A stretch of 64,000 nt of DNA, from assembly GCA_041389885.1 (NCBI GenBank), contig JAWKRB010000012.1:178788-242787 (forward strand). The letters are read 5' to 3'. Positions within the stretch are counted from its first letter, which is position 1. Each line of letters opens with the position of its first letter. The position numbers were made by a program, and so were the translations under genes. Below the pieces are notes generated by a model. It had not been told where the DNA came from. It saw nothing but the letters and a program-made list of their open reading frames with translations, and made no database searches. Origin of the DNA: JAWKRB01 sp041389885 (GTDB taxonomy: Bacteria > Myxococcota_A > Polyangia > Polyangiales > Ga0077539). Shown here in pieces: positions 1 through 10,664 of the stretch.

Positions 1-252
1 CGCCGCGCTGAAGAGCGTGAGCGCGGGGCGGGCCCTCGTGTGGCGCATGGGAGGACGCGCGGCGACGCCCGAGAGCACGGCGCTCACGTGCATCGACGCG
101 GCGCCGAGGCCGAGCGCCATGGCCGAGAGCGCGAGGCTCAACCTGGGATAGAGCCGGGGCGCCTCGGGCGCGGGGGGCGCCTGCGGGAGGAGGGCCTCAC
201 GGTAGGGCGCGCACGCGCCGGCAGCGGACGAAACGTGGGGGTGGTCACTCAT
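1..252 (-). CDS. Partial membrane protein, unrecognised (runs off the window)
   Basis: An open frame of 84 codons on the minus strand starts at an ATG (complement of 250-252) and runs off the left edge with no stop, so only the N-terminal part is visible. The first 37 residues are hydrophilic and Pro/Ala-rich. They are followed by a hydrophobic stretch of about 22 residues (roughly 38-60, Leu/Ala/Gly/Val with interspersed Ser) that looks like a transmembrane helix or uncleaved signal anchor, then an Arg-rich segment. I do not recognise a family. The gene reads away from the window in the same direction as the downstream-ending UvrA-like gene, with about 130 bp between them. A membrane-protein call rests only on the hydrophobic segment. 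Confidence 0.4.
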   Translation of the reverse strand, partial: MSDHPHVSSAAGACAPYREALLPQAPPAPEAPRLYPRLSLALSAMALGLGAASMHVSAVLSGVAARPPMRHTRARPALTLFSAA

Positions 253-385
253 GCCCACACTCAGAGCAGCGCCCGTGCCGAGGTCAGAGAGCCTCGAAAT
301 GAAGACGTTTTCGTGAGAGCTCCGCGGCCGCGCGCTGACATCTCGTCGCCGCGCGGAGCCCGCGCTCGTGACATTGCGTCGACGC

Positions 386-2908
<2,523 letters not shown>

Positions 2909-3009
2909 CGAGGGCGCGGGAGCTTCGCCGCGAGGGCGCGCGGGGTGCCAGCGCAAAGCGACGGGCGAAGGTCAGAGCGCCGCGCCGCGCGCGGTGGAGC
3001 GCGCCCCGG

Positions 3010-3435
3010 TCAGAGGCCGCGCGCCTGCCGCCACCACAACCAGACGCCGACCGCCGTGAACACCGCGCCGATGGCGCCGACGAGGAGCGACGCGAAGTAC
3101 TTCTCGACGACCTCGTCGATGCACGCCTCCTGAGGCTGGGCGGGGTCGTGAATCAGCCGCACCGACGCGCCGACCTCGCGTCGCGGCTCGCTCGTGCTCA
3201 CCGGAGACTCGTGGATCCGCGGCTGTCCGTGCGCCTCGTACCGCACCTGCGGGTGGTAGAAGGCGCGCCTCCTCCCGTCGCGGCGGCTGTAGCGGACTCT
3301 GAATCCGACGACCGTCCCTACACCGCGCGTCCACGTCGAGAAGCGCGCGCGGCGCCGCAGGAGCGTCAGCGCCGCCCCAGCCACCAGGGTCGGTCCGAGC
3401 GCCGCGAAGACCAGGGTCGTCGTCTGCATGTCCAT
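3010..3435 (-). CDS. DUF3592 family membrane protein
   Basis: A 141-residue protein with a hydrophobic N-terminal helix (about 7-25) and a C-terminal helix (about 117-134) enclosing a beta-rich soluble segment. The middle has the DUF3592 pattern: a GTVVGF-type strand, a YHPQVRYEAHGQ segment, a Ser-rich strand, then VRLIHDPAQPQEA, resembling the usual V.YdP..P.. motif. DUF3592 proteins are small inner-membrane proteins of unknown function. It lies about 100 bp upstream of the UvrA-like gene on the same strand and could be co-transcribed with it. No catalytic residues are evident. Confidence 0.8.
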   Translation of the reverse strand: MDMQTTTLVFAALGPTLVAGAALTLLRRRARFSTWTRGVGTVVGFRVRYSRRDGRRRAFYHPQVRYEAHGQPRIHESPVSTSEPRREVGASVRLIHDPAQPQEACIDEVVEKYFASLLVGAIGAVFTAVGVWLWWRQARGL

Positions 3436-3491
3436 ACCGCTGTCGATGGGGGTTCGCTGGCAGATGGAGGAGGAATGTGAGGGCCGCGTGG

Positions 3492-4370
3492 CTATCGGGC
3501 GTCAGGCGCGGCGAGCCAGGCCGCGAGTTCTGGGGCGGAGAGATCGAGGACGACGTCCCCGAGGCGGTCCGCGCCGAGGGCGTCGAGGCGCGCCGTGATC
3601 ACCGCGCGCTCGTCGTCTCGGAGCGCGCGGTCCAGCCGACGAGAGAACTGGCGCAAGAGCGGCGCGAGGCCCTGCTGCATGCCCTGCTGCATGCCCTGCT
3701 GCATGCCCGCGGCGAACTGTCGTTCGAGAAAGGCTTCGGTCTCGGTGAGGTCCAGCATCGCGTCCTCCTCCCAGCGCAGGCCGCGGCCTCGCCAGGTGTG
3801 GATCCAGTGTACAACCGCGACGAAGAGTCGTCGCCCCTGGGGCACGTCCGCGGTGCGCGCGCGCAGGGTGCGCAGCGCGCGGTTGAGCGACTCGCTCCGG
3901 CTCATCAGCCGCAGGGCCACGGTGTCAGGGGTGTCTTCGAGCTCCGACAGCACCACCACGGTGACCGGCAGCGCCTCGCTCAGCGCGTAGAAGCCCCTGG
4001 GCCACTCCGCCGCGGGCGTGAAGCCGAACTGCCGCAGCGCCGTGTCGGGACGCCCCGCGCAGGGCAGCCACAGCCGCTCGGGCGCGTCGGTCTTCGCGCC
4101 TCGCTGGTGGTTGAGCAGCTTGCGCAGCGACTCGCGCACCTCCTCGGGCGAGGGCGCGTCGTAGAAGGGGTCCAACACGCAGGGGCGCAGGCACATCCGA
4201 CCGAGCAGGCCGAGCGCGCGCAGCGCCGGCAGCGCGTGCGCGTGAGGGGCGAAGTACGAGTCCGCCCGCTGCGACGCGGGCGCGGGCACCTCGCGCTCGC
4301 GCACGAAGGTCCCGAGCTCGTCGAGCAGCAGCTCCAGGACGTCCTTCGCGAGCGTGTCGTGCGCGGCCAT
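3492..4370 (-). CDS. Rpn/YhgA-like (PD-(D/E)XK-related) protein with MQQG repeats
   Basis: A 292-residue protein, starting at the ATG of MAAHDTL. The N-terminal two thirds resemble the Rpn/putative-transposase nuclease-like families common in myxobacteria: a Leu/Asp-rich helical start, then predicted alternating strands including LPVTVVVLSELEDTP and RRLFVAVVHWIHTWRG. The C-terminal part has three exact tandem copies of the four-residue unit MQQG (12-bp repeat at 3671-3706), followed by a helical tail rich in Arg, Leu and Asp. Related proteins often expand such short repeats before a C-terminal DUF4351-like helical domain; a second example with GEAR repeats lies at 52554-53087. I cannot assign catalytic residues. 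Longer upstream starts in the same frame run through the GGGGTGGCG repeat element and are unlikely. Confidence 0.6.
   Translation of the reverse strand: MAAHDTLAKDVLELLLDELGTFVREREVPAPASQRADSYFAPHAHALPALRALGLLGRMCLRPCVLDPFYDAPSPEEVRESLRKLLNHQRGAKTDAPERLWLPCAGRPDTALRQFGFTPAAEWPRGFYALSEALPVTVVVLSELEDTPDTVALRLMSRSESLNRALRTLRARTADVPQGRRLFVAVVHWIHTWRGRGLRWEEDAMLDLTETEAFLERQFAAGMQQGMQQGMQQGLAPLLRQFSRRLDRALRDDERAVITARLDALGADRLGDVVLDLSAPELAAWLAAPDAR
3671..3706 (-). repeat. 12-bp tandem repeat, three copies
   Basis: Three perfect copies of cctgctgcatgc on the plus strand encode MQQG units in the Rpn-like protein. In-frame 12-bp repeats are prone to copy-number slippage. Confidence 0.9.
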
Positions 4371-4384
4371 GGACCTCACCCATT

Positions 4385-4494
4385 CCACGCGGCGTGCCAG
4401 GATTGGCACGCTTGAAATCACACGGGATTTCCCCCGCGGGGTGGCGAAATCGGGGTGGCGAGGGGTGGCGGCGGGGTGGCGACCTCGCCACCCC
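4385..4494. repeat. Dispersed upstream element A (GGGGTGGCG x3 plus hairpin), copy 1
   Basis: Immediately upstream of the Rpn-like gene is a non-coding-looking block that aligns over about 100 bp with 37850-37953. Shared parts, read on the plus strand, are GTGCCAG, then CTTG-AATCACA followed by a T-run and a CG-rich spacer, then three copies of GGGGTGGCG, then a hairpin. Here the hairpin is GGGGTGGCGA / TCGCCACCCC (4473-4482 and 4485-4494). The element overlaps the predicted 3' end of the 4418-4822 gene. It could be a regulatory region or a small repeat family. Confidence 0.6.
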
Positions 4495-4822
4495 CCAATG
4501 CGCGGCGACAGCACGCGAGGGCCGCGGCCGACCGGGGCGCAGGGGTGGAGGGGGAAGTGCGAAAGTCCGTGCGCTCGACGACACAAGCCACCGTGCGCGC
4601 GGGCGCGCTCCCCTCGAAGACGCACGACACCACGCGCGGGCTACCAGGGCAGCCTACACCGCCGAGGCAGACCGACTCGCAGGTGCGGTCGCCCCAGGGG
4701 AACTCCGCGCTCTCGACGGTACGCCCCTCGAGCTCCTCGACGGAGCAGCACGCCGAGGGCGCGGCGACGAGCGCGATCGTCAGGATCTCCCGCATCCTGC
4801 GATGAAAAGAAAGACGCTTCAT
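4418..4822 (-). CDS. Small exported cysteine-containing protein (putative lipoprotein)
   Basis: A 134-residue frame with a short basic N-terminus, a hydrophobic run LTIALVAAPSA and a following Cys pair (SACCS), which could be a lipobox. The next 45 residues contain a Cys-rich segment with CESVCLGGVGC and ACVVERTDF, typical of small secreted proteins. The last 30 residues are encoded by the GGGGTGGCG repeat element (element A copy 1) and are Pro/Gly/Thr-rich, so the true protein may end earlier or the tail may be neutral read-through. No family recognised. Confidence 0.45.
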   Translation of the reverse strand: MKRLSFHRRMREILTIALVAAPSACCSVEELEGRTVESAEFPWGDRTCESVCLGGVGCPGSPRVVSCVFEGSAPARTVACVVERTDFRTSPSTPAPRSAAALACCRRALGGGEVATPPPPLATPISPPRGGNPV

Positions 4823-4874
4823 TCCGCGAATGTACTCGCAGGATCGCTTTGGACCATTCGAGCGCCGACCGAAG

Positions 4875-5606
4875 TCAGCGACGCAGGCGCGTCAGCAGGT
4901 CGGGGATGGCCCGCGCCGCGGAGGACTGCGTGCCGTCGTGCCACTCCTCGCGGCGCACGACGCGCATCGTCGCGAGGTCGACGATCATCGCGGTGTCGCG
5001 CTGGCCCCAGGCGCGGTTGGTCTGCTGCCCGAGGCCCGGCGCGTCGATGACCGTGGTGAAGCCGATGCCGAAGCGCGCGATCCACGCGTCGAGGGCGCCG
5101 CGCGAGGCGGGCGCGGTGTACCCGTTCGACGCGAGGACCATGATGATCACGCCGCCCGCGTCGAGGATCTCTCTCGTCTGCGCGACCAGGTCACGGGCCG
5201 CGTACTGACACCCTCCTCAAAGGAACTCCGCGTTGAAGATCAACGCGAAGCCCCTCCTCTCGCCGCGCAGCGCGCTCAGGGAGGTCGGGCCGTAGGGTCT
5301 GGCGCTCGCGAGCCCCTGGCCGTCGGGGTTCGCGTAGCCCTCCCAGGAGAGGTTCGCGAGGGTCTGCCCCACCTGCGCGCCGTAGGGCCCGGGGGGATAG
5401 TCCCCCGAGTCTTCGGGCTGCACCGCCGCGTCGAAGGAGACCGCCACCGCGTCGACGGGCGGGAGGTCAAAGGCCGCGGCGTCGAAGGTGAAGGGCGTCG
5501 GGCGAAGGTCTCCCGCGCTCCCGCAGCCGAGGGCGCTGACGAGGCCCAGCGCGCCCAGGAGCCGCCGACGTGGAGCCTCTCGTGACAGCGCGCGGTCGAT
5601 GCCCAT
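4875..5606 (-). CDS. Redoxin-fold lipoprotein with in-frame TGA: candidate selenoprotein (UGGC)
   Basis: Read as one frame with the TGA at 5217-5219 as selenocysteine, this gives a 243-residue protein. The N-terminus has an Arg-rich stretch followed by a hydrophobic core and a Cys (APRRRLLGALG...ALGC), like a Tat-type lipoprotein signal. Then comes an Asp/Pro-rich linker and a thioredoxin/TlpA-like domain. The active-site region reads FALIFNAEFL-U-GGCQYAAR, so the TGA occupies the first position of a CxxC motif (U130, C133). The rest of the fold continues in the same frame after the TGA (IIMVLASNG, cis-Pro-like region, WGQRDTAMIVDL) to a normal stop at 4875. Sequence on both sides of the TGA reads like one family without a frameshift. 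Alternatives are a Cys-to-stop mutation or a base error. No selenocysteine machinery is present in this window. Confidence 0.6.
5187..5207 (-). promoter_or_regulatory. Possible bacterial SECIS stem-loop after the in-frame TGA
   Basis: On the minus strand, nine bases after the TGA, CAG-U-ACG can pair with CGU-GAC-CUG around a five-base apical loop CGGCC. The loop begins about 16 bases after the TGA and carries a G in its second position, which matches the usual spacing and loop rule for bacterial SECIS elements. The stem is short and has an internal loop, so this is suggestive only. Confidence 0.35.
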
Positions 5607-5715
5607 CGCCGGGTATCGTTGTGCGCGGCGCGGGCGATCGCAATCTCCGCGGGGGAGATTCTTCGCGTAGGCGTGCGCCCCGAGGGCGGCGCGAGGCCGC
5701 GTGATAGCGTCGGCC

Positions 5716-7581
5716 ATGGTGATCGGAACGCGCGGCGCCCTGCTCTCGACGGCGCTCCTGGTGGGATGCGCCACAGAGACCGGAACCGTCCTCGGCCCGG
5801 ACGACGCCTCGCTCGATGCGTCCCAGGGCGACGTCGTGGACGTGTCGATGCGTGACGTCGTGGACGTGTCGATGCGTGACGTCGTCGACGCGACGGCGGG
5901 GGAACTGGACAGGCCCGTCGTCCCCTCCCCGGACGTCCCTGCGCCGCGAGACGTCGTGACGGCGCCCGATGTCGTCGTCGACGTCGACCCCCCGCCGCCG
6001 ACCTTTCCCTCGCGCATCGGGCACCTCTCCTTCGCGGTCCGCACCGGGAGCGGGACCAACGACGAGACCGACGCCAACGCCCTCTCGCTCTGCCTCAGCG
6101 AGACGCGGTGCTTTCGCATGAACGTCGCCGACGTGAACGACTTTCGCCGCGGCGAGGTCGACGTCTATCACTTCGACGACATCGACCTCCCGCGCAGCGA
6201 GGTCGACCGCGTCGAGATCCGCTCGGTCAACGGCACCGACGCGTGGCGCATGCGCTGCCTCGAGATGCAGTGGGACGGCGAGCCCGTGCACTGCGCCGAC
6301 GGCCCCGCCGCGCGCTTCGGCGACGCCTCGGGGGAGCTCACCCGCTGGCGCGACCCCGCGGGCGTTCACCGCGGGTGCACGAGCTGCTACCCCGACGTCG
6401 TGACCCACGGTCCCGTGGTGGGGCAGGTCACGCCGAGCTCGGCGCGGGTGATGCTTCGCACCGACGCGACCCGGCGCGTCGCCCTCCGCGTGCTCGACGA
6501 CGCGAGGCCGGGAGAGCCTCCTCGGCGCGTCGTGGCCGATCCCCTCCCGGGCGATGATTTCACCGCGCGCCTCGATGTCACGGGCCTCGAAGCCGGCCGC
6601 GCGTACACCGCGCTGGTCGAGGTCGACGGGAGGCTCAGCGCCGCGAGGGCGCGCTTTCAGACAGCGCCCGCAGACGGCGCGGCGGGGACGCTTCGCCTCG
6701 CCCTCGGGTCGTGCGCGCGCCTCGACGACCAGCCCATCTTCACGGTGATCGCGGCGCAGCGCCCAGACCTCTTCGTGTGGCTCGGAGACAACCACTACGG
6801 CAACACCGGCGACCTCGAGTCGCTGTGGTGGTTCTACCGCCGCGCGCTGGAGGTCCCCGAGCGCGCGTCGCTCCTCCACGAGGTCCCCGCGATCGCGCTC
6901 TGGGACGACCACGACTTCGTCGGCAACAACACCGACCGCACCTCTCCCGGCCGCGCCCAGGCCCTGCGCGCGTTTCAGGACTACCAGCCCAACCTCACCT
7001 ACGGGCAGCCCGCCTCCCCCGGCGTGTACACCCGCGCGCGCTGGGGCGACGTCGACGTCTTCATGCTCGACGTGCGCTACGACCGCGACCCCCCCGGCAC
7101 GCCCAACGGACGCATCGTCTCCGACGCGCAGATGTCCTGGCTCGAGGGCGAGCTCATGCGCTCGACGGCGACCTTTCGGCTCATCGCCTCGGGCACGACC
7201 TTCAGCGCGGGCGCCGGCGAGAGCTGGTCGCAGTACCCCGCGTCGCGCGACCGGCTCTTCAACTTCATTCGCGCCAACCGCATCGGCGGCGTGGCGCTGC
7301 TCTCGGGGGACATCCACCGCAGCCAGCTCCGGCGGATTCATCGCACGGGCTCGTACGACCTCCCCGAGATCGTGAGCTCGCCCCTCGCGAACAGCACCTC
7401 GAATTGCCCCTCGTCGGCGGAGCCTGACGCCGCGCAGGTCGCGTGCTTCAACGCCACGCCGAGCTTCGTGCTCCTCGACATCGACACGCGCGCGAGCGAC
7501 CCCCGCATGGTCGCGAGGATCCTCGACGCGAGCGGCGTGGAGCGCGGGCGCATGGAGGTGCTCCGCTCGTCGCTGCGGTGA
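5716..7581 (+). CDS. PhoD-like (alkaline phosphatase D family) metallophosphatase lipoprotein
   Basis: A 621-residue protein with a lipoprotein signal (ALLSTALLVGC, Cys at about 18). A long Asp/Val-rich linker follows, containing a 24-bp tandem repeat. Then come a Cys-bearing beta domain (about 100-230), a fibronectin-like PhoD N-terminal segment, and the PhoD metallophosphatase core. Metal-ligand motifs are visible in order: GSCARLDDQPIF, LGDNHYGNTGD, WDDHDFVGNN, MLDVRYDRDP and LSGDIHRS. PhoD enzymes hydrolyse phosphodiesters outside the cell or in the periplasm. The ATG at 5716 is preferred over a GTG at 5701 because it starts just before the signal peptide. The gene is divergent from the redoxin lipoprotein, sharing an intergenic region of about 110 bp. 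Confidence 0.88.
   Translation: MVIGTRGALLSTALLVGCATETGTVLGPDDASLDASQGDVVDVSMRDVVDVSMRDVVDATAGELDRPVVPSPDVPAPRDVVTAPDVVVDVDPPPPTFPSRIGHLSFAVRTGSGTNDETDANALSLCLSETRCFRMNVADVNDFRRGEVDVYHFDDIDLPRSEVDRVEIRSVNGTDAWRMRCLEMQWDGEPVHCADGPAARFGDASGELTRWRDPAGVHRGCTSCYPDVVTHGPVVGQVTPSSARVMLRTDATRRVALRVLDDARPGEPPRRVVADPLPGDDFTARLDVTGLEAGRAYTALVEVDGRLSAARARFQTAPADGAAGTLRLALGSCARLDDQPIFTVIAAQRPDLFVWLGDNHYGNTGDLESLWWFYRRALEVPERASLLHEVPAIALWDDHDFVGNNTDRTSPGRAQALRAFQDYQPNLTYGQPASPGVYTRARWGDVDVFMLDVRYDRDPPGTPNGRIVSDAQMSWLEGELMRSTATFRLIASGTTFSAGAGESWSQYPASRDRLFNFIRANRIGGVALLSGDIHRSQLRRIHRTGSYDLPEIVSSPLANSTSNCPSSAEPDAAQVACFNATPSFVLLDIDTRASDPRMVARILDASGVERGRMEVLRSSLR
5829..5888 (+). repeat. 24-bp tandem repeat in linker
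   Basis: Two full copies and a partial third copy of a 24-bp unit encode DVVDVSMR in the low-complexity linker of the PhoD-like lipoprotein. Confidence 0.85.
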
Positions 7582-7660
7582 GGGCGCACCCCGCCGCGCC
7601 CTCCAGAGAGCGCGCGGCAGGGTCAGGTCGGTGTTGGGAGAGAGAGGAGGCGGGGCGCGG

Positions 7661-10524
7661 TCAGTTGTTCACGCACTGCCAGACGGTGTTCGCGCCGCCG
7701 CCGCTGCAGTTGCCCACCGCGGGGCCGGGGCCGAAGCAGCCCCGGGAGCCGCAGTACCACTGGTTCCAGCCGTAGTAGTTGAAGCCCTGCACGCCGTCGG
7801 TGACGGTGAGCAGCGGCACCGTGGTGGTGTCGCCCCCGTAGCGCCACATGGTGCGGCCCACGGAGTTCGCGTCGCAGGTCCACGTCGAGACCGGGCCGCC
7901 GCCGTTGGTGCCCGTCCACGCGTTGCACGCGCTGGGCTCCACGAGCACCCAGCGGAAGTTCGAGACCGACTGGCAGCGACCGGCGTTGCAGGCCGTGCCC
8001 GTGGCGCAGGCGTTGCCGCAGGCGCCGCAGTGGGTGTTGCTGGTCTGCGTGTTGACCTCGCAGCCGTTGGCGAGGTTGCCGTCGCAGTTGGCGAAGCCCG
8101 AGTTGCAGGCGAGGCCGCAGGCGCCGTTGCCGCAGCTCGGCGTGCCGTTGGTGCTGTTGCACACGTTGCCGCAGGTGCCGCAGTTGGTCACGGTGTTCAC
8201 CGCGCGCTCGCAGCCGTTGGTGGGGTTCGCGTCGCAGTCGGCGAAGCCGGGGTCGCACACGATGCCGCAGACGCCGCCCGCGCAGGCCGCGCGCGCGTTG
8301 GGCGCGCCGGGGCAGGCGTTGCCGCAGGCGCTGCAGTGCGTGGGGCTCACCCGCGTGTCGACGCAGGCGCCGCTGCAGAGGGTCTGCCCCGAGGCGCAGG
8401 TCGAGGCGCAGACGCCGCTCGTGCAGAGCGTGCCCGAGGGGCAGACGGTGCCGCAGGTGCGGCAGTTGGCGTTGTCGCTCTGGAGGTCGACGCAGCGAGA
8501 GCCGCACACGCTCTGGCCCTGCGGGCAGGCGAGCACGCAGGCCCCCGCGCTGCACACCTGGCCGCTCGCGCAGGCGTTGCCGCAGGCGCCGCAGTTCGCG
8601 CGGTCGCCTGCAGGTCACGGCACACGCCGCCGCACTCCTGCCGCCCGGTGCTGCACGACACGACGCAGACGCCGCCGGTGCAGACCTGAGCCGCTGGCGC
8701 AGTTGAGGCCGCAGGCTCCGCAGTTCGCGCGGTCGCTCTGGAGGTCGCGGCAGGCCCCGGCGCAGTCGGTGAGGCCCGAGCCGCAGGAGGCGAGGCAGCG
8801 CCCGCTGGAGCAGGCCTGGCCGCTGGCGCAGGCGTTGCCGCAGGCGCCGCAGTTCGCGTTGTCACCCTGGAGGTCGCGGCAGACGCCCGAGCAGTTCACC
8901 TGCCCGGTGGCGCAGCTCACCTGGCAGGTCCCGCCGGCGCAGCTCTGGCCGCCGGGGCAGGCCCGCCCGCACATGCCGCAGTTCGCGTTGTCGCTCTGCA
9001 CGTCGCGGCAGACGCCGCCGCAGTTGGTGCTCCCGGTGGGGCAGCTCACGCCGCACGCGCCGTTCGCGCAGACCCGCCTGCCGGTGCAGGCGAGCCGCAG
9101 GCGCCGCAGTTCGCGTTGTCGCTCTGCAGGGCGCGGCACATGCCCGAGCAGTCGGTCTGCCCCGCGCCGCACTGCACCGTGCACGCCCCGGCGACGCAGA
9201 CCTGCCCGCTCGCGCAGACGCTGCCGCAGGCGCCGCAATCTGCGTTGCTGCTCTGGAGGTCGCGGCAGGTGCCCGCGCACTCGGTGAGGCCCGCGCCGCA
9301 CGAGGTCACGCACGCGCCGGCGGAGCACACCTGGCCCGCGGCGCAGGCCACGCCGCACACGCCGCAGTTGAGGGTGTCAGTGCTGAGGTCGCGGCAGGCG
9401 CCGTTGCAGTTGGTCTGGGTGCCGCTGCAGGTGACCTGGCACGCGCCCTCGGTGCAGACGCGGCCGCTCGGGCAGGCGGTGCCGCAGGCGCCGCAGTTCG
9501 CGGTGTCGGTGCGGGTGTCGCGGCAGGAGCCGTTGCAGTCGGTGAGGCCCGACTCGCAGCTCAGCACGCAGCTCCCGGTGCTGCACACCTGCCCCGCGGG
9601 GCACGCGGTGCCGCAGGCGCCGCAGTTACGACGGTCGCCCTGGAGGTCGCGGCAGACGCCGTCGCAGTCGGTGGTGCCCGCGGCGCACGACACCGCGCAG
9701 CTCCCGGCGGAGCACACGCGACCGGCGGGGCAGGCGTTGCCGCAGGCGCCGCAGTTCGCGTTGTCGGTGGCGAGGTCGCGGCAGGCGCCGCCGCAGTTCT
9801 CAAAGCCCGTCGCGCAGCTCACCGCGCACGCGCCGTTGTTGCACACCTGGCCGTTGGGGCACGCGGTGCCGCAGGCGCCGCAGTTCGCGTTGTCGGTCTG
9901 CAGGTCGCGGCACGCGCCGCCGCAGGCCGTCTGCCCCGCGACGCAGAGGAGCGCGCAGGCCCCCGACTCGCAGGCCTGCCCCGCGGGGCACGCGTTGCCG
10001 CAGCTGCCGCAATTCGCGCGGTCGCTGCGGGGGTCGGCGCAGTAGCGCGCGGTGGAGGCGTCGCCTCCGGCGCCCGCGTCCCCCGACGAGGCGCCGCAGG
10101 TCACGAGGGGCGCGGGGCACTCGAGCTGGCACGCGCCGCCCGCGCACACGAGGCCCTGGCCGCAGGCGCTGCCGCAGGCGCCGCAGTTCGCGCGGTCGGT
10201 GCCGGTGCTCACGCACACGTCGCCGCAGAGGGTCTGCCCCGCGGGGCAGCTCACCGCGCAGCGGCCCATGGCGCACACCTGTCCGCCGGGGCACACGGCG
10301 CCGCAGGCGCCGCAGTGGTCGCGGCTGGTGGCGGTGTCGACGCAGACGCCGCCGCACGCGGTCTGCGGCGCGTTGCAGGTGACGACCACGTCGAGGTTCG
10401 CGTCCATGCCGCCGTCGCTGCTCGAGCCGACGACCGCCGTGCCATCGCAGCCGCTGAGCGCGGCGCCGAGGATCACCGCCGCGACGGCGACTCCCCTCTG
10501 AATACTAGATTGAATTCGCATCAT
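7661..10524 (-). pseudogene. Cysteine-rich repeat lipoprotein (18 repeats of about 43 residues), frameshifted
   Basis: Joining frames gives a protein of about 950 residues. It begins MMRIQSSIQRG with a good ribosome site (AGGGAG, four bases before the ATG at 10524) and a lipobox (GAALSGC). It then carries about 18 tandem repeats of about 43 residues built on the plan C-x4-5-C-x-G-x-C-RDLQ-x-D-x2-NCGACG-x2-C-x2-G-x2-C-x2-G-x-C. The last repeats become more diverged. A unique C-terminal domain of about 100 residues is rich in Trp, Tyr and Gly and ends WQCVNN. The frame breaks near 9085, 8688 and 8610, and the same repeat pattern continues in the new frame each time. Similar Cys-repeat surface proteins are widespread in myxobacteria; their function is unknown, probably adhesion or disulfide-stabilised surface structure. 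I list it as pseudogene only because the given sequence cannot be translated in one frame. Confidence 0.85.
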
Positions 10525-10637
10525 TAGGCTCCCTGCGCGCGGCGGCCTCGGGTGAGAGGCGCGGCTGGCGCGCGTTTCTCGCAGGGTACGCGAACGCCGC
10601 GCGGAGCGCCTCGCCTCGCGCCGCGACAACGGAGTCA

Positions 10638-10660
10638 CGGCCCCCCCAGAGACGGGGCCG
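10638..10660 (-). terminator. GC hairpin just after the tryptophanase stop
   Basis: Five bases past the tryptophanase stop on the minus strand, CGGCCCC and GGGGCCG form a 7-bp stem around a 9-base loop. No U-tract follows, so it may be a transcription barrier rather than a classic intrinsic terminator. Confidence 0.35.
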
Positions 10661-10664
10661 GGGA

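Noticed and set aside
4385..4440. Sigma-54 promoter at the GGCACG sequence in element A
   Set aside because: No GC at the required ten-base distance from GG in either copy.
4875..5150. Treating the 91-codon frame starting MIIMVL as an independent gene
   Set aside because: It begins in the middle of a redoxin beta strand and is in the same frame as the upstream part; no ribosome site. One gene with an in-frame TGA explains it better.
8600..10400. CRISPR-like periodicity in the cysteine-rich gene
   Set aside because: The period is about 129 bp, is coding, and follows a protein repeat; there are no identical repeats separated by unique spacers.
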